From Lachnospiraceae bacterium UBA3762 (GTDB lineage: Bacteria > Bacillota > Clostridia > Lachnospirales > Lachnospiraceae): a stretch of 64,000 nucleotides of DNA. Below the pieces are notes generated by a model, which was given only the letters and a program-made list of their open reading frames with translations, was not told the origin of the DNA and made no database searches. Each line of letters begins with the position of its first letter. Position 1 is the first letter of the stretch. The DNA is taken from the NCBI GenBank assembly GCA_002371615.1, contig DFGA01000012.1, positions 1-64,000 on the forward strand, in the 5' to 3' direction. A program made the translations under genes and the position numbers. Of this stretch, positions 50,292 to 59,244 are shown piece after piece.

Positions 50292-52249
50292 ATTGTTGTG
50301 TCTACTACCGTACCTTTATAAGAGTTGTCCGTCTCTGCACTAAGCGTTTCGTCCGTTAAACCTGCATCAACGTCTGATTCATCTTCCGTTTTCTCTTCTT
50401 CAGGGTACTTGGTCCTGAATATTTCCATAAACTGTTTGCCGGTAATGCTTTCCTTCTCAAGCAGATATGCTGCCATCCTGTCAAGAAGATCCCTGTTTTC
50501 GTTAAGTAGACGCTTAGCTTCCTCGTATGCTTCCGAAAGGATCCTCATAACTTCCTCGTCTACGCCCGCAGCAGTCTCATCAGCACACTCCATGACAAGG
50601 CGTCCGCTTAGATATCTGTCCTCAACGCTTTCAAGTTTGATAAGACCAAAGCGCTCGGACATACCGAATCTTGTGACCATCGCTCTTGCAAGGGATGTCG
50701 CTTTTTCTATATCATTGCTTGCACCGTTCGTGATCGATGCAAAAATGAGTTCTTCCGCTGCACGGCCCGCAAGAGCGGTAACTATCTGCTCATACAGTTC
50801 ATCTTTGGACTCTAAGTGTTTTTCTTCTTCCGGAACATACCATGCATAACCCAGTGCACCCATTGTCCTCGGAACTATGGTAATCTTCTGTATCGGGTCT
50901 GTATTCTTCTGAAGCGCAGAGGCAAGTGCATGTCCGATCTCATGATAAGAGACGATCTTGCGCTCTTTCTTGGTCATTATGCGGTCTTTTTTCTCCTTAC
51001 CCATCATAACAACTTCTATAGCTTCAAGAAGGTCTTTCTGGTTAACCGCCTCTCTTCCGCTCTTTACAGCATTTATGGCAGCTTCGTTTACCATATTGGC
51101 AAGATCCGAACCAACGGCTCCGGCTGTAGCAAGGGCGATCTCATCAAAGTCCACCGAATCGTCAAGAAGGACATCTCTCGAGTGAACCTTAAGAGTCTCC
51201 TTACGTCCTTTAAGATCAGGCTTATCCACGATGATCCTTCTGTCAAAACGTCCGGGACGAAGAAGTGCTTTATCAAGTATTTCAGGTCTGTTTGTCGCTG
51301 CAAGTATCATTATACCCTTTGCGCTGTCAAATCCGTCCATCTCCGAAAGCAGCTGGTTTAAAGTCTGCTCTCTTTCATCATTACCGCCACCGTAACGAGA
51401 ATCTCTTGATTTTCCTATTGCATCTATCTCATCTATAAATATGATACAAGGCGCATTCTTCTGTGCATCCCTGAACAAATCTCTTACTCTGGATGCTCCT
51501 ACACCTACATACATCTCGACAAAATCCGAACCTGCAAGTGAAAAGAACGGAACATGAGCTTCGCCGGCAACGGCCTTGGCAAGAAGCGTTTTACCTGTTC
51601 CGGGAGGTCCGACAAGAAGCGCACCTTTAGGCAGCTTGGCACCGATCTTAACGTATTTGCCCGGATTATGAAGAAAGTCAACTACTTCCTGAAGTGACTC
51701 TTTGGCCTCATCCTGTCCGGCAACATCCTTGAATGTAACGCCCGTCTCTTTCTGGACATACATCTTGGCGTTGCTTTTTCCGACTCCCATTATTCCGCCG
51801 CCGCCCATTCTTCTCATAAAAAAGCTGATAATAAGCCAGAATATCAATATAGGCAATATGTACGACAACACAAAAGAAAGGATCATTGAAGATGAATCCG
51901 ATTCTTTCTGCTCAAATTTAACTCCTGCTTTAAGAAGTCTGTCAGGAAGCGACTCATCATACACCGGAATTGTATAGTATTTCATAGGAACGTACATGTT
52001 TTCCTGTCCCTTTGGAATAATTGTTATCTCTTCACTTCCTATGACAACACTTTCAACCTCTCCGTTTTCAACTTTCTCGATAAACGCATCATATGTGATC
52101 TTCTGGTTTGTTGCACTTGAAAACAACGTTCTCATATACGAAAGAATTACAAACAAAACAACGGACACGACAATGATTATCAAAAGCATCTGCTGGTTCT
52201 GTTTTTTATTCTTATTGTTGTTTCCCGAATTATTATTCTGGTTATCCAT
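50288..52249 (-). CDS. ftsH: ATP-dependent zinc metalloprotease FtsH
   Basis: 653 residues. Two membrane segments (about 22-42 and 125-145), AAA+ domain with Walker A GPPGTGKT, Walker B IIFIDEIDAIG and SRH NRPEILDKALLRPGRFDR, then the zinc protease VSYHEIGHALAS with a further Asp. It degrades membrane proteins. Ribosome site AAGGAG. It opens an operon whose other genes are sugar sensing and regulation, and has a strong divergent promoter at 52291-52319. Confidence 0.97.
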   Translation of the reverse strand: MDNQNNNSGNNNKNKKQNQQMLLIIIVVSVVLFVILSYMRTLFSSATNQKITYDAFIEKVENGEVESVVIGSEEITIIPKGQENMYVPMKYYTIPVYDESLPDRLLKAGVKFEQKESDSSSMILSFVLSYILPILIFWLIISFFMRRMGGGGIMGVGKSNAKMYVQKETGVTFKDVAGQDEAKESLQEVVDFLHNPGKYVKIGAKLPKGALLVGPPGTGKTLLAKAVAGEAHVPFFSLAGSDFVEMYVGVGASRVRDLFRDAQKNAPCIIFIDEIDAIGKSRDSRYGGGNDEREQTLNQLLSEMDGFDSAKGIMILAATNRPEILDKALLRPGRFDRRIIVDKPDLKGRKETLKVHSRDVLLDDSVDFDEIALATAGAVGSDLANMVNEAAINAVKSGREAVNQKDLLEAIEVVMMGKEKKDRIMTKKERKIVSYHEIGHALASALQKNTDPIQKITIVPRTMGALGYAWYVPEEEKHLESKDELYEQIVTALAGRAAEELIFASITNGASNDIEKATSLARAMVTRFGMSERFGLIKLESVEDRYLSGRLVMECADETAAGVDEEVMRILSEAYEEAKRLLNENRDLLDRMAAYLLEKESITGKQFMEIFRTKYPEEEKTEDESDVDAGLTDETLSAETDNSYKGTVVDTTI

Positions 52250-52290
52250 AATAGTCTCCTTCGAAAACTCCTTTTAAGGGTTGTCGGTTT

Positions 52291-52319
52291 ATTATAGTTA
52301 TAAAAGTACGCAAAATCAA
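52291..52319 (-). promoter_or_regulatory. Sigma-A-type promoter of the ftsH operon
   Basis: TTGATT (52314-52319), a 17-nt spacer and TATAAT (52291-52296) on the minus strand, about 35 nt upstream of the ftsH start. Confidence 0.8.
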
Positions 52320-52419
52320 CTTATAAGGTGTGATTTTTCTGTGAATATGATATAATATGTCGCGATCTTTGATCGTGACAGCCCGAGCGGCGCTTGAGCG
52401 GATTAAGCTTATAAGGTGT
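52320..52419 (+). repeat. GC-rich palindrome and direct repeats upstream of the MBOAT gene
   Basis: A 12-bp direct repeat CTTATAAGGTGT occurs at 52320-52331 and 52408-52419. Between them are an extended -10 promoter (TG-A-TATAAT, 52348-52356), a GATC-TTT-GATC repeat and CCGAGCGGCGCTTGAGCGG (52384-52402). That last sequence differs by one base from the tandem-unit sequence at 26633-26651. The 3' repeat overlaps the likely MBOAT ribosome site AAGGTG. Confidence 0.6.
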
Positions 52420-52425
52420 CTTCGA

Positions 52426-53904
52426 ATGGTTCTTCCCTCGTATTCGTTTATTTTCATATTTCTGCCGATTACGCTTATCCTGTATTGGATCGCCACCTCG
52501 CGTAATCTGTACACAGCCGGAAAGCTTATTCTGCTGATATCTTCACTGTTATTTTATGCTTTTTTATCTCCCGGGATAAAGGGGTTGTGCGCTCTTATGA
52601 TTTCCGCTGCCGTAAGCTTTCTGATCGCAAATATCGGGCTTAGTCCCGGCAGATCACAATCTCTGCGAAAATTATTCATGATCACCGGAGTTGTATTAAA
52701 TATCGCTTTCCTTGTTTATTGCAGATACCTTTCCTATATCGAGCAGCTGACGGTATATGCGGGTGGTCCTTCTTTTACTTTTGAAGCAATAGTTGTTCCC
52801 GTCGGTATCAGTTATTTTACTTTTTCACAAATTGCGTATATTGTTGATTCCTACCGTGATCCTCAAATATCATATTCGGCCATTGATTATCTGCTGTTTA
52901 TCAGTTTTTTCCCGAAAATAACCGTCGGACCTATTGCTCTTACAAGCGAAATGATCCCCCAGTTTAATGACGTTTCAAGAAAGCAGATAAACTTTGACAA
53001 TATGGCAAAAGGGTTCTACAGGTTTACCCTGGGACTTTCCAAAAAGCTCCTGATTGCCGACAATCTGGGGAAATTCGTTGATGTCGGTTATGTGAACATT
53101 CCCAATCTCGGAACAAGCAATGCCATTCTCGTTATACTCTCATATACACTCCAGATATACTTTGATTTTTCCGGCTACTGTGATCTTGCTTCGGGAATAT
53201 GTCTGATGCTGAATCTGGATCTGTGCGAAAATTTTGACGGCCCGTACCGCTCACTTTCAATATCCGAATTCTGGAAAAGATGGCATATAACGCTGACGCG
53301 TTTTTTCAGAAACTATCTGTATATTCCGATGGGCGGAAACCGAAAGGGAAAAGTGCGTACCTATCTGAATAACCTTTTTATCTTTCTTGTAAGCGGACTA
53401 TGGCACGGTGCCGCTACACATTTTGTTATTTGGGGATTAATACACGGTATCGGTATCATAATCAGCAAGCTGATAAGCCCGGTAAGTATTAAGGCCCCGA
53501 AAATCATCCGGTGGGCAGTTACATTTGCTTTTGTTAACCTGGCATGGGTATTCTTCAGAGCAGCCGATACGACTATGGCTTTTGAAATGCTCCGCCAACT
53601 CTTTACCGGCGGATTTGTTCCGCTCAACAGTGCGCTGATTGCTGCATGCATCCCAACAGAATGCCAGTTACTGCAATGGATGATACTGAAGATCGCACCT
53701 GATTTTACATATTACAGCGGTTGTATTATATGGATCTGTCTTATTTTGATCGCACTGTATTTTTCAGCCGTTTCAAAGACAGTGCGGCAAAGGTGTGATC
53801 ATTTTTCGCCATCCGCCAAAAAAGTCGCCATTACCGTAATACTGTTTGTATGGTCGGTATTATCACTTTCCGAGGTAGCTGAATTCATTTACGTTAATTT
53901 CTGA
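52426..53904 (+). CDS. MBOAT-family O-acyltransferase (AlgI/DltB-like)
   Basis: 493 residues, about ten to twelve membrane helices. It starts MVLPSYSFIFIFLPITLILYW, the family's usual beginning, so I use this ATG and not one 23 codons upstream. The catalytic His is in LWHGAATHFVIWGLIHG (about 340-356) and ISEFWKRWHITLTRFFRNYLYIPMGGN is the family signature. Such enzymes move acyl groups across the membrane onto polysaccharides or teichoic acids. It pairs with the next gene, and AAGGTG is about 7 nt upstream. Confidence 0.93.
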   Translation: MVLPSYSFIFIFLPITLILYWIATSRNLYTAGKLILLISSLLFYAFLSPGIKGLCALMISAAVSFLIANIGLSPGRSQSLRKLFMITGVVLNIAFLVYCRYLSYIEQLTVYAGGPSFTFEAIVVPVGISYFTFSQIAYIVDSYRDPQISYSAIDYLLFISFFPKITVGPIALTSEMIPQFNDVSRKQINFDNMAKGFYRFTLGLSKKLLIADNLGKFVDVGYVNIPNLGTSNAILVILSYTLQIYFDFSGYCDLASGICLMLNLDLCENFDGPYRSLSISEFWKRWHITLTRFFRNYLYIPMGGNRKGKVRTYLNNLFIFLVSGLWHGAATHFVIWGLIHGIGIIISKLISPVSIKAPKIIRWAVTFAFVNLAWVFFRAADTTMAFEMLRQLFTGGFVPLNSALIAACIPTECQLLQWMILKIAPDFTYYSGCIIWICLILIALYFSAVSKTVRQRCDHFSPSAKKVAITVILFVWSVLSLSEVAEFIYVNF

Positions 53905-53906
53905 TT

Positions 53907-54953
53907 ATGACAGGCAAACAATACTTTATCAGATCAATAGCATATTCTTTCGGCCTTCTTCTGGTCATCGCAGCGCTTACGGTGATCATAGATCCTTTTG
54001 TGCATTATCATGCTCCTTTTTTCGGATTAGCGGCAGTTGAAACAGAAGAGAGGGGACAGCAGATCGGTGTTGCCAAAAATATGCATTATGACACCGCGAT
54101 CGTGGGATCGTCAATGAGTGAAAACTTTGAAGCCGGCTGGTTTAACGATGGTATCATCGGAGATAAAACCGTCAAACTTTCTATGCAGGGTGCGCATTTT
54201 GACGATTATTCCAGACTTCTTAATGTAGTGCTTTCAAAGCAGGAAACCAAAACCGTCATCATTTCACTCGACAATTATCTGCTCCTTCATAATCCGAAAG
54301 AACATCCGACAACAATTCCCGAGTATCTCGAAAATGATGATTATTCCGATGACATATATTATTTATGGAACAAATCTGTCGCCTTCGTTTTTCTCCCGCA
54401 GTTTATTATCAATAACATAACCCATGATTTTTCGGCTGACAGCGCATACAGCTGGGCAGACAGATATACTTTTGACAAATATGTTGCAAGAGCAACCTAC
54501 CTTCCCTACAGAATAATGCAGCAAAAAGATGAGGAGGTTTTCAATGCTTATTATGAATACGTAGATTCATTTCTTAACGGAATGACTCCCTACATAGAAG
54601 CACGTCCCGATGTAAACTTCATCTTTTATGCACCTCCGTACAGTATTTTGTATTGGGATGACTGTATACTGCGCGGAAGACTGACGGCCGAGATATGTGC
54701 ACAGAATGAGGTGTTCAACGCTCTCCTCGAATATGATAATGTCAGGATATTCTATTTCCAGGACAACTGGGACATTATAACCGATCTGAACAACTACAAA
54801 GACTACTCACATTTTTCACGCGACATCAGTCACTACATCTATGAGTGTATTCGTGACGGAAAATGTGAGGTGACAAAAGAAACTTCTTTTGACACTCTGT
54901 TGAAGTTTTCCGAAGACGTGGCAGATTACGACCACGAAATATCATTTCACTAA
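53907..54953 (+). CDS. SGNH-like acyltransferase partner (DltD/AlgJ-like)
   Basis: 348 residues with one N-terminal membrane segment (about 10-27) and an outside domain. DTAIVGSSMSENFEAGWF gives the Ser of an SGNH-type site (GSS), and NYKDYSHFSRDISHYIYE near the C-terminus gives the DxxH. This is the layout of the proteins that complete MBOAT-driven O-acylation. It begins 2 nt after the MBOAT stop. Its stop overlaps the convergent nucleotidyltransferase gene by 4 nt. Confidence 0.75.
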   Translation: MTGKQYFIRSIAYSFGLLLVIAALTVIIDPFVHYHAPFFGLAAVETEERGQQIGVAKNMHYDTAIVGSSMSENFEAGWFNDGIIGDKTVKLSMQGAHFDDYSRLLNVVLSKQETKTVIISLDNYLLLHNPKEHPTTIPEYLENDDYSDDIYYLWNKSVAFVFLPQFIINNITHDFSADSAYSWADRYTFDKYVARATYLPYRIMQQKDEEVFNAYYEYVDSFLNGMTPYIEARPDVNFIFYAPPYSILYWDDCILRGRLTAEICAQNEVFNALLEYDNVRIFYFQDNWDIITDLNNYKDYSHFSRDISHYIYECIRDGKCEVTKETSFDTLLKFSEDVADYDHEISFH

Positions 54954-55867
54954 GACTGCCACAGATATTTGGGATATACACCCTGTGATTTTAACTGTGC
55001 TATCTTATCCTTAACATACTCTTTGTCTTCTTTATATGTGACACCAAACCATTTGTCGGATGACGAGAGCACTTTAACCGTAGCTCTGTTTGACTTGATC
55101 ATCCGGTCAACAACAAAAGGCAGATAACACTCCGCTTTTTCAATATTTTGCGGCAGTTCTTCCTTGTAAAACTTTACAAACGCATCATCGATCTCCTTAA
55201 GGAAATCCTCGTTAAATCCCCAAATATTCATGCTGGTCATTGTATCGGCCGAAATCGGAATATAGTCTTTGTCATTCTCGGTATAGGCCGCTCCGTCTTC
55301 AGTGCTGATTATCTTTGTCCGCTCGGTTATATCAACAAGATTTCCGTCATCATCCACAGAGCAGATGCCGCGGCTTACAGATCCGTTTTCGGTAAGAGTA
55401 TTCCCGAGCTTGAATCCAACCATACAGTAATTGCCACGCTCTCCCTTTGTGTTTACCAGATAATTATATATTTTCTCAAACGCTTCCCTTCCGTAAAAAT
55501 CATCCGCATTGATCACCGCAAAAGGTCCATGCACGACGTTTCTGACACTTCTGACAGCATGTGCGGTACCATACGGTTTGGTTCGATTCTCATACAGTCT
55601 TTCACCTTCCGGAATGTCCGTCAGTTCCTGAAATACATATTCAACTTCTATATGGTTTGAGACAGCATCTCCTATCGCCTCTTTAAAAAGCTCATAGTTT
55701 TCTTTCTTGATGATAAATATGACTTTCTTAAATCCGGCACGCCTGGCATCAAATATGGAAAAATCAATTATCTTATCATTTTCGTCATCAACGGAATCTA
55801 TCTGCTTAAGACCTCCGTAACGTGAGCCCATGCCCGCTGCCATTATTACCAGTACAGGTTCGTTCAT
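54950..55867 (-). CDS. Nucleotidyltransferase (NTP_transferase family)
   Basis: 305 residues. The N-terminal GMGSRYGGLKQID (VIMAAGMGSRYGG) is the nucleotide-binding loop and VINADDFYGREAFEKI the metal-binding Asp segment. The family includes sugar-1-phosphate transferases such as RfbA/RmlA relatives, but the substrate is unclear. Typical of a common Lachnospiraceae protein, though I name no gene. Ribosome site AGGTGA. Convergent with the SGNH-like gene. Confidence 0.8.
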   Translation of the reverse strand: MNEPVLVIMAAGMGSRYGGLKQIDSVDDENDKIIDFSIFDARRAGFKKVIFIIKKENYELFKEAIGDAVSNHIEVEYVFQELTDIPEGERLYENRTKPYGTAHAVRSVRNVVHGPFAVINADDFYGREAFEKIYNYLVNTKGERGNYCMVGFKLGNTLTENGSVSRGICSVDDDGNLVDITERTKIISTEDGAAYTENDKDYIPISADTMTSMNIWGFNEDFLKEIDDAFVKFYKEELPQNIEKAECYLPFVVDRMIKSNRATVKVLSSSDKWFGVTYKEDKEYVKDKIAQLKSQGVYPKYLWQS

Positions 55868-55875
55868 CTTGTCAC

Positions 55876-57354
55876 CTACCGTTCTTTCTTCTTAACTACC
55901 CTTACCGGGTCACTTGTAACATCAATTCCCAGTCGTTTAAAAGTGCGTAAATCCGCGGGAGAAAGCATAACAGATGTATGCGCCTGAAGCCCTTTAAGTT
56001 TCGGGATTTGAGACAACGAAACCTTGGCATTTTCATCGGAGATCGATGCTATGGAAAGGGCTATCAGAACTTCATCCGTATGAAGTCTTGGATTCTTCCC
56101 TCCAAGGAACTTAACTTTAAGCTCCGCAATAGGCTCGATTGCCTCAGGAGAGATAAGATGTGTGTCATGATCGACACCACCGAGATATTTGAGTGCATTC
56201 AGCAAAAGTGCTGCCGATGCACCAAGCAGATCCGTTGTCTTGCTTGTAATAATCGTTCCGTCTTCAAGTTCTATGGCAGCCGTCGGAACTCCGAGTTTCT
56301 CGGCACGATCGTTGGCCGCTACGGTAACCTTTCTGTCATCCGTTGTTATTTCCGCCTGCTTCATAAGAAGTTCTATCTTGAGAACTTCACTCTCGTTTGC
56401 TTTTTCCTCAACTACCCTGTTCAGTGTAGTGTAATATCTTCTGATAATCTCCTGTTTTGATGCTTCACAACATACCTCGTCATCCACTATACAGTTTCCG
56501 ACCATATTCACTCCCATATCCGTAGGTGACTTGTACGGGCTCTTTCCGTATATCTCCTCGAAGATGGCATTAAGTACAGGGAATATCTCTATATCCCTGT
56601 TATAATTAACCGTTGTCACACCGTATGCATCCAGGTGAAACGGATCGATCATATTGACATCATCAAGATCAGCCGTTGCAGCCTCATACGCAAGATTAAT
56701 AGGATGTTTAAGTGGAATATTCCATATCGGGAATGTCTCAAACTTGGCATATCCGGCTTTGATTCCCCTCTTGTTTTCATGGTAAAGCTGAGAAAGACAG
56801 GTTGCCATTTTGCCGCTCCCCGGTCCCGGTGCGGTTACAACAACAAGCGGTCTGGTAGTAATAACATAATCATTCTTTCCGAAACCGTCATCACTTACTA
56901 TAAGCGGAATATTGGAAGGATATCCCTCAATCAGATAGTGCATATAAACATTGATATTTCTTCTTCTCATGCGCTCTTTGAACTGCAGGGCTGTCTCCTG
57001 TCCGGCAAAATGTGTTACCACAACCGAAGAGACATACAGCCCTTTATCCTCAAAAAGCTGCTTGAGTCTGAGAACATCCTCATCATATGTTATCCCGATG
57101 TCACCTCTTACCTTCTTGCGGTCAATATCCATTGCGGATATCACGATGACAATCTCCGCCTGATCCGAAAGCTGCATCAGCATTCTAAGCTTACTGTCGG
57201 GTTCAAAACCCGGAAGCACCCTGGACGCATGGTAATCATCGTAAAGCTTACCTCCAAACTCGAGATAAAGCTTGTCTCCGAATTCTCCGATCCTCTCCCG
57301 GATATGCTCCGACTGCATTTTCAGATATTTCTCATTATCAAATCCGATCTTCAT
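55876..57354 (-). CDS. DUF1846 (UPF0371) protein
   Basis: 492 residues, the length and opening (MKIGFDNEKYLKMQSEHI) of the DUF1846 family. TTRPLVVVTAPGPGSGKMATCLSQ resembles a nucleotide-binding loop, and PTDMGVNMVG and DDEVCCEASKQEI are other conserved stretches. The function is not established that I know. I start at the ATG with AGAGGA before it, 8 codons inside the longest frame, because it gives the family N-terminus. It lies 63 nt after the ptsI stop and 9 nt before the nucleotidyltransferase gene. Confidence 0.88.
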   Translation of the reverse strand: MKIGFDNEKYLKMQSEHIRERIGEFGDKLYLEFGGKLYDDYHASRVLPGFEPDSKLRMLMQLSDQAEIVIVISAMDIDRKKVRGDIGITYDEDVLRLKQLFEDKGLYVSSVVVTHFAGQETALQFKERMRRRNINVYMHYLIEGYPSNIPLIVSDDGFGKNDYVITTRPLVVVTAPGPGSGKMATCLSQLYHENKRGIKAGYAKFETFPIWNIPLKHPINLAYEAATADLDDVNMIDPFHLDAYGVTTVNYNRDIEIFPVLNAIFEEIYGKSPYKSPTDMGVNMVGNCIVDDEVCCEASKQEIIRRYYTTLNRVVEEKANESEVLKIELLMKQAEITTDDRKVTVAANDRAEKLGVPTAAIELEDGTIITSKTTDLLGASAALLLNALKYLGGVDHDTHLISPEAIEPIAELKVKFLGGKNPRLHTDEVLIALSIASISDENAKVSLSQIPKLKGLQAHTSVMLSPADLRTFKRLGIDVTSDPVRVVKKKER

Positions 57355-57441
57355 ATAATCCTCTGCCTGTTTATACAATTATACTAATCTGACCAAACAA
57401 CCAATAAATACTAACACATCTGACAGGAAGCCTTCAAGATA

Positions 57442-59064
57442 TCAGTCACACTCTCTTATCTTTTTCCGAAGAGGCAGCACCATATTGGGAGAGACAGACA
57501 ATGCGTCTATACCCATATTAATAAAAGCCTGTGTAAGATTAAGATCAGCAGCCGCTTCGCCGCATATATCAACCGGTATTCCGGCTTTATGCGCATTGTC
57601 CACGGTAATCTCTATCATTCTCATTACCGCAGGATGAACCTCGCTGAAATACGACTCAAGTTTAGGATTCTGGCGGTCAATGGCAAGTGTGTACTGTGTC
57701 AGATCATTAGTTCCTATACTGAAAAAATCAACCTCCGCCGCAAGTTGTTCACTTATCATAACCGCAGCCGGTGTTTCGATCATAATACCGATCCTGATGT
57801 CTTTACTGTATTCAATATCTTCACTGTCCAGTTCGCTTGTAACTTCGTTTATGATCTCTTTGATCTGTTTAACCTCATCAACAGAAATAATAAGCGGAAA
57901 CATTATATCAAGGTTCCCGTACACAGATGCCCGATAAAGGGCTCTGAGCTGGGTTTTGAATATTCCCGGCTGTGCAAGGCTTATCCTTATCGCTCTGTAT
58001 CCGAGGGCGGGATTATTCTCCTTTTCAGGTCTGAAATAAGAGGCCTGCTTGTCTGTTCCCAGATCAAGAGTCCTGATTATGACCTTTCTTCCGCGCATTT
58101 TTTCAAGAACTTCTTTGTATATATTAAACTGCTCTTCTTCGGTAGGATATGTCGGAGATTCGATATATATAAACTCACTCCTGAAAAGCCCGATACCTCC
58201 TGCATCATACAACAAAGCCGTCTCAACACCTTCAGCACTTCCTATATTAGCATATACATTGATGTATTCCCCGCTTTTTGTGATATTATTCTTACCCTTC
58301 AAAAGAAGAAGCATACGCTGATGTTCATCATATTCCTTCTGTTTTCTCTTCATCCGGTCAAGCGTCCGTTTATCGGGATCGATAATCAGTTCTCCCTTAA
58401 TACCGTCAAGGATTGCGCATCTTCCGTCATATATCGATAACATCTCCTGTCCGAGACCTATGATTGAAGGAATACCCATAGTTCCCGCAAGTATTGAGGC
58501 ATGGCTCACCTGGGATCCGAACATTGTTGCCAGTCCGAGAATGTTTTCCCTCTTAAACCCCACAATATCTCCTGCACTGAAATCATCCGATGCAAATATA
58601 CAAGGCTCCAGCGGCTGTATCATCTCTCCTTCGGCACCGCACAGTATCCGAAGAAGCCTCTCCGAAACATCCCTGACATCTGCTACGTGACTTTGCATAT
58701 ATTTGTCTTCTATTGATGTGAACAGTCTGGAAAACTCGTCAGATGCAAGCGCAATAGCGTATGCCGCGTTGTATTTTGATTCTGTGATCTGTTTACAGAC
58801 ATAATCAATATATTGTTTGTCTTCAAGCAGCATCTCCTGTGCAACAAAGATTGAAGCATTCAATTCCCCCAGGTACGGTAAAGACGATTCATGGATCTCT
58901 TCAAGCTGCTCTATAGCCTTCTGTCTTGCATCGTTAAACAATCTGATCTGGGCATCCGTATCCTCCACAGTTGCTCTTGAGACATGCTTATCAGGATGCA
59001 TATATACAAACAGTCTGCCTATAACGATCCCCGCTACGACTTTTGTTCCTTTTAAAGTAACCAT
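57442..59064 (-). CDS. ptsI: Phosphoenolpyruvate-protein phosphotransferase (PTS enzyme I)
   Basis: 540 residues. The phospho-His domain has SQVSHASILAGTMGIPSIIG (catalytic His, about 185-205); the PEP-binding barrel has GIGLFRSEFIYIE, RTLDLGTDKQ, GYRAIRISL and the catalytic-Cys stretch GIPVDICGEAA. It passes phosphate from PEP to HPr. A canonical HPr with His15 is not in the window, so it lies elsewhere. Ribosome site TGGAGG. Upstream lies a repeat region shared with the divergent ATPase. Confidence 0.95.
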   Translation of the reverse strand: MVTLKGTKVVAGIVIGRLFVYMHPDKHVSRATVEDTDAQIRLFNDARQKAIEQLEEIHESSLPYLGELNASIFVAQEMLLEDKQYIDYVCKQITESKYNAAYAIALASDEFSRLFTSIEDKYMQSHVADVRDVSERLLRILCGAEGEMIQPLEPCIFASDDFSAGDIVGFKRENILGLATMFGSQVSHASILAGTMGIPSIIGLGQEMLSIYDGRCAILDGIKGELIIDPDKRTLDRMKRKQKEYDEHQRMLLLLKGKNNITKSGEYINVYANIGSAEGVETALLYDAGGIGLFRSEFIYIESPTYPTEEEQFNIYKEVLEKMRGRKVIIRTLDLGTDKQASYFRPEKENNPALGYRAIRISLAQPGIFKTQLRALYRASVYGNLDIMFPLIISVDEVKQIKEIINEVTSELDSEDIEYSKDIRIGIMIETPAAVMISEQLAAEVDFFSIGTNDLTQYTLAIDRQNPKLESYFSEVHPAVMRMIEITVDNAHKAGIPVDICGEAAADLNLTQAFINMGIDALSVSPNMVLPLRKKIRECD

Positions 59065-59075
59065 AGGACCTCCAG

Positions 59076-59176
59076 TTTCTTACTACCTATATAGAGAGCC
59101 ACGCCATTTTGAGTCTGCTTCGCAGGGGCGTGGCCTACGTAGTAAGCAATTGCTTCGCAATTTCTTACTACCTATA
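59076..59176. repeat. Direct-repeat-flanked hairpin element upstream of ptsI
   Basis: A 16-bp direct repeat TTTCTTACTACCTATA occurs at 59076-59091 and 59161-59176. Between them on the minus strand are GTAGTAAG-A-AATTGC with a GAA loop and its complement, and a second hairpin GCCACGCC/GGCGTGGC enclosing CTGC-GAA-GCAG. GCGAAGC mini-loops and an AAAATGGCG run resemble copies B and C, but the GA/GA and AGGGR loops are absent. Confidence 0.7.
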
Positions 59177-59192
59177 CTACCATATTTTGTAG

Positions 59193-59198
59193 TATAAT
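59193..59198 (+). promoter_or_regulatory. -10 box of the P-type ATPase gene
   Basis: A perfect TATAAT at 59193-59198, 46 nt upstream of the start, with a normal AAAGGA ribosome site downstream. No -35 box at good spacing is evident. Confidence 0.45.
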
Positions 59199-59244
59199 TC
59201 TTGTGTTTGGAAAATATTGTATTAGATACCCGAAAGGATTCGTT

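Noticed and set aside
52357..52425. Upstream ATG extension of the MBOAT protein (23 extra residues)
   Set aside because: This ATG lies directly on the -10 box and the extra residues come from the repeat; the next ATG gives the family N-terminus and a ribosome site.
57442..59064. Phosphoenolpyruvate synthase or PPDK
   Set aside because: Length of 540 residues and the enzyme I motif order fit ptsI only.
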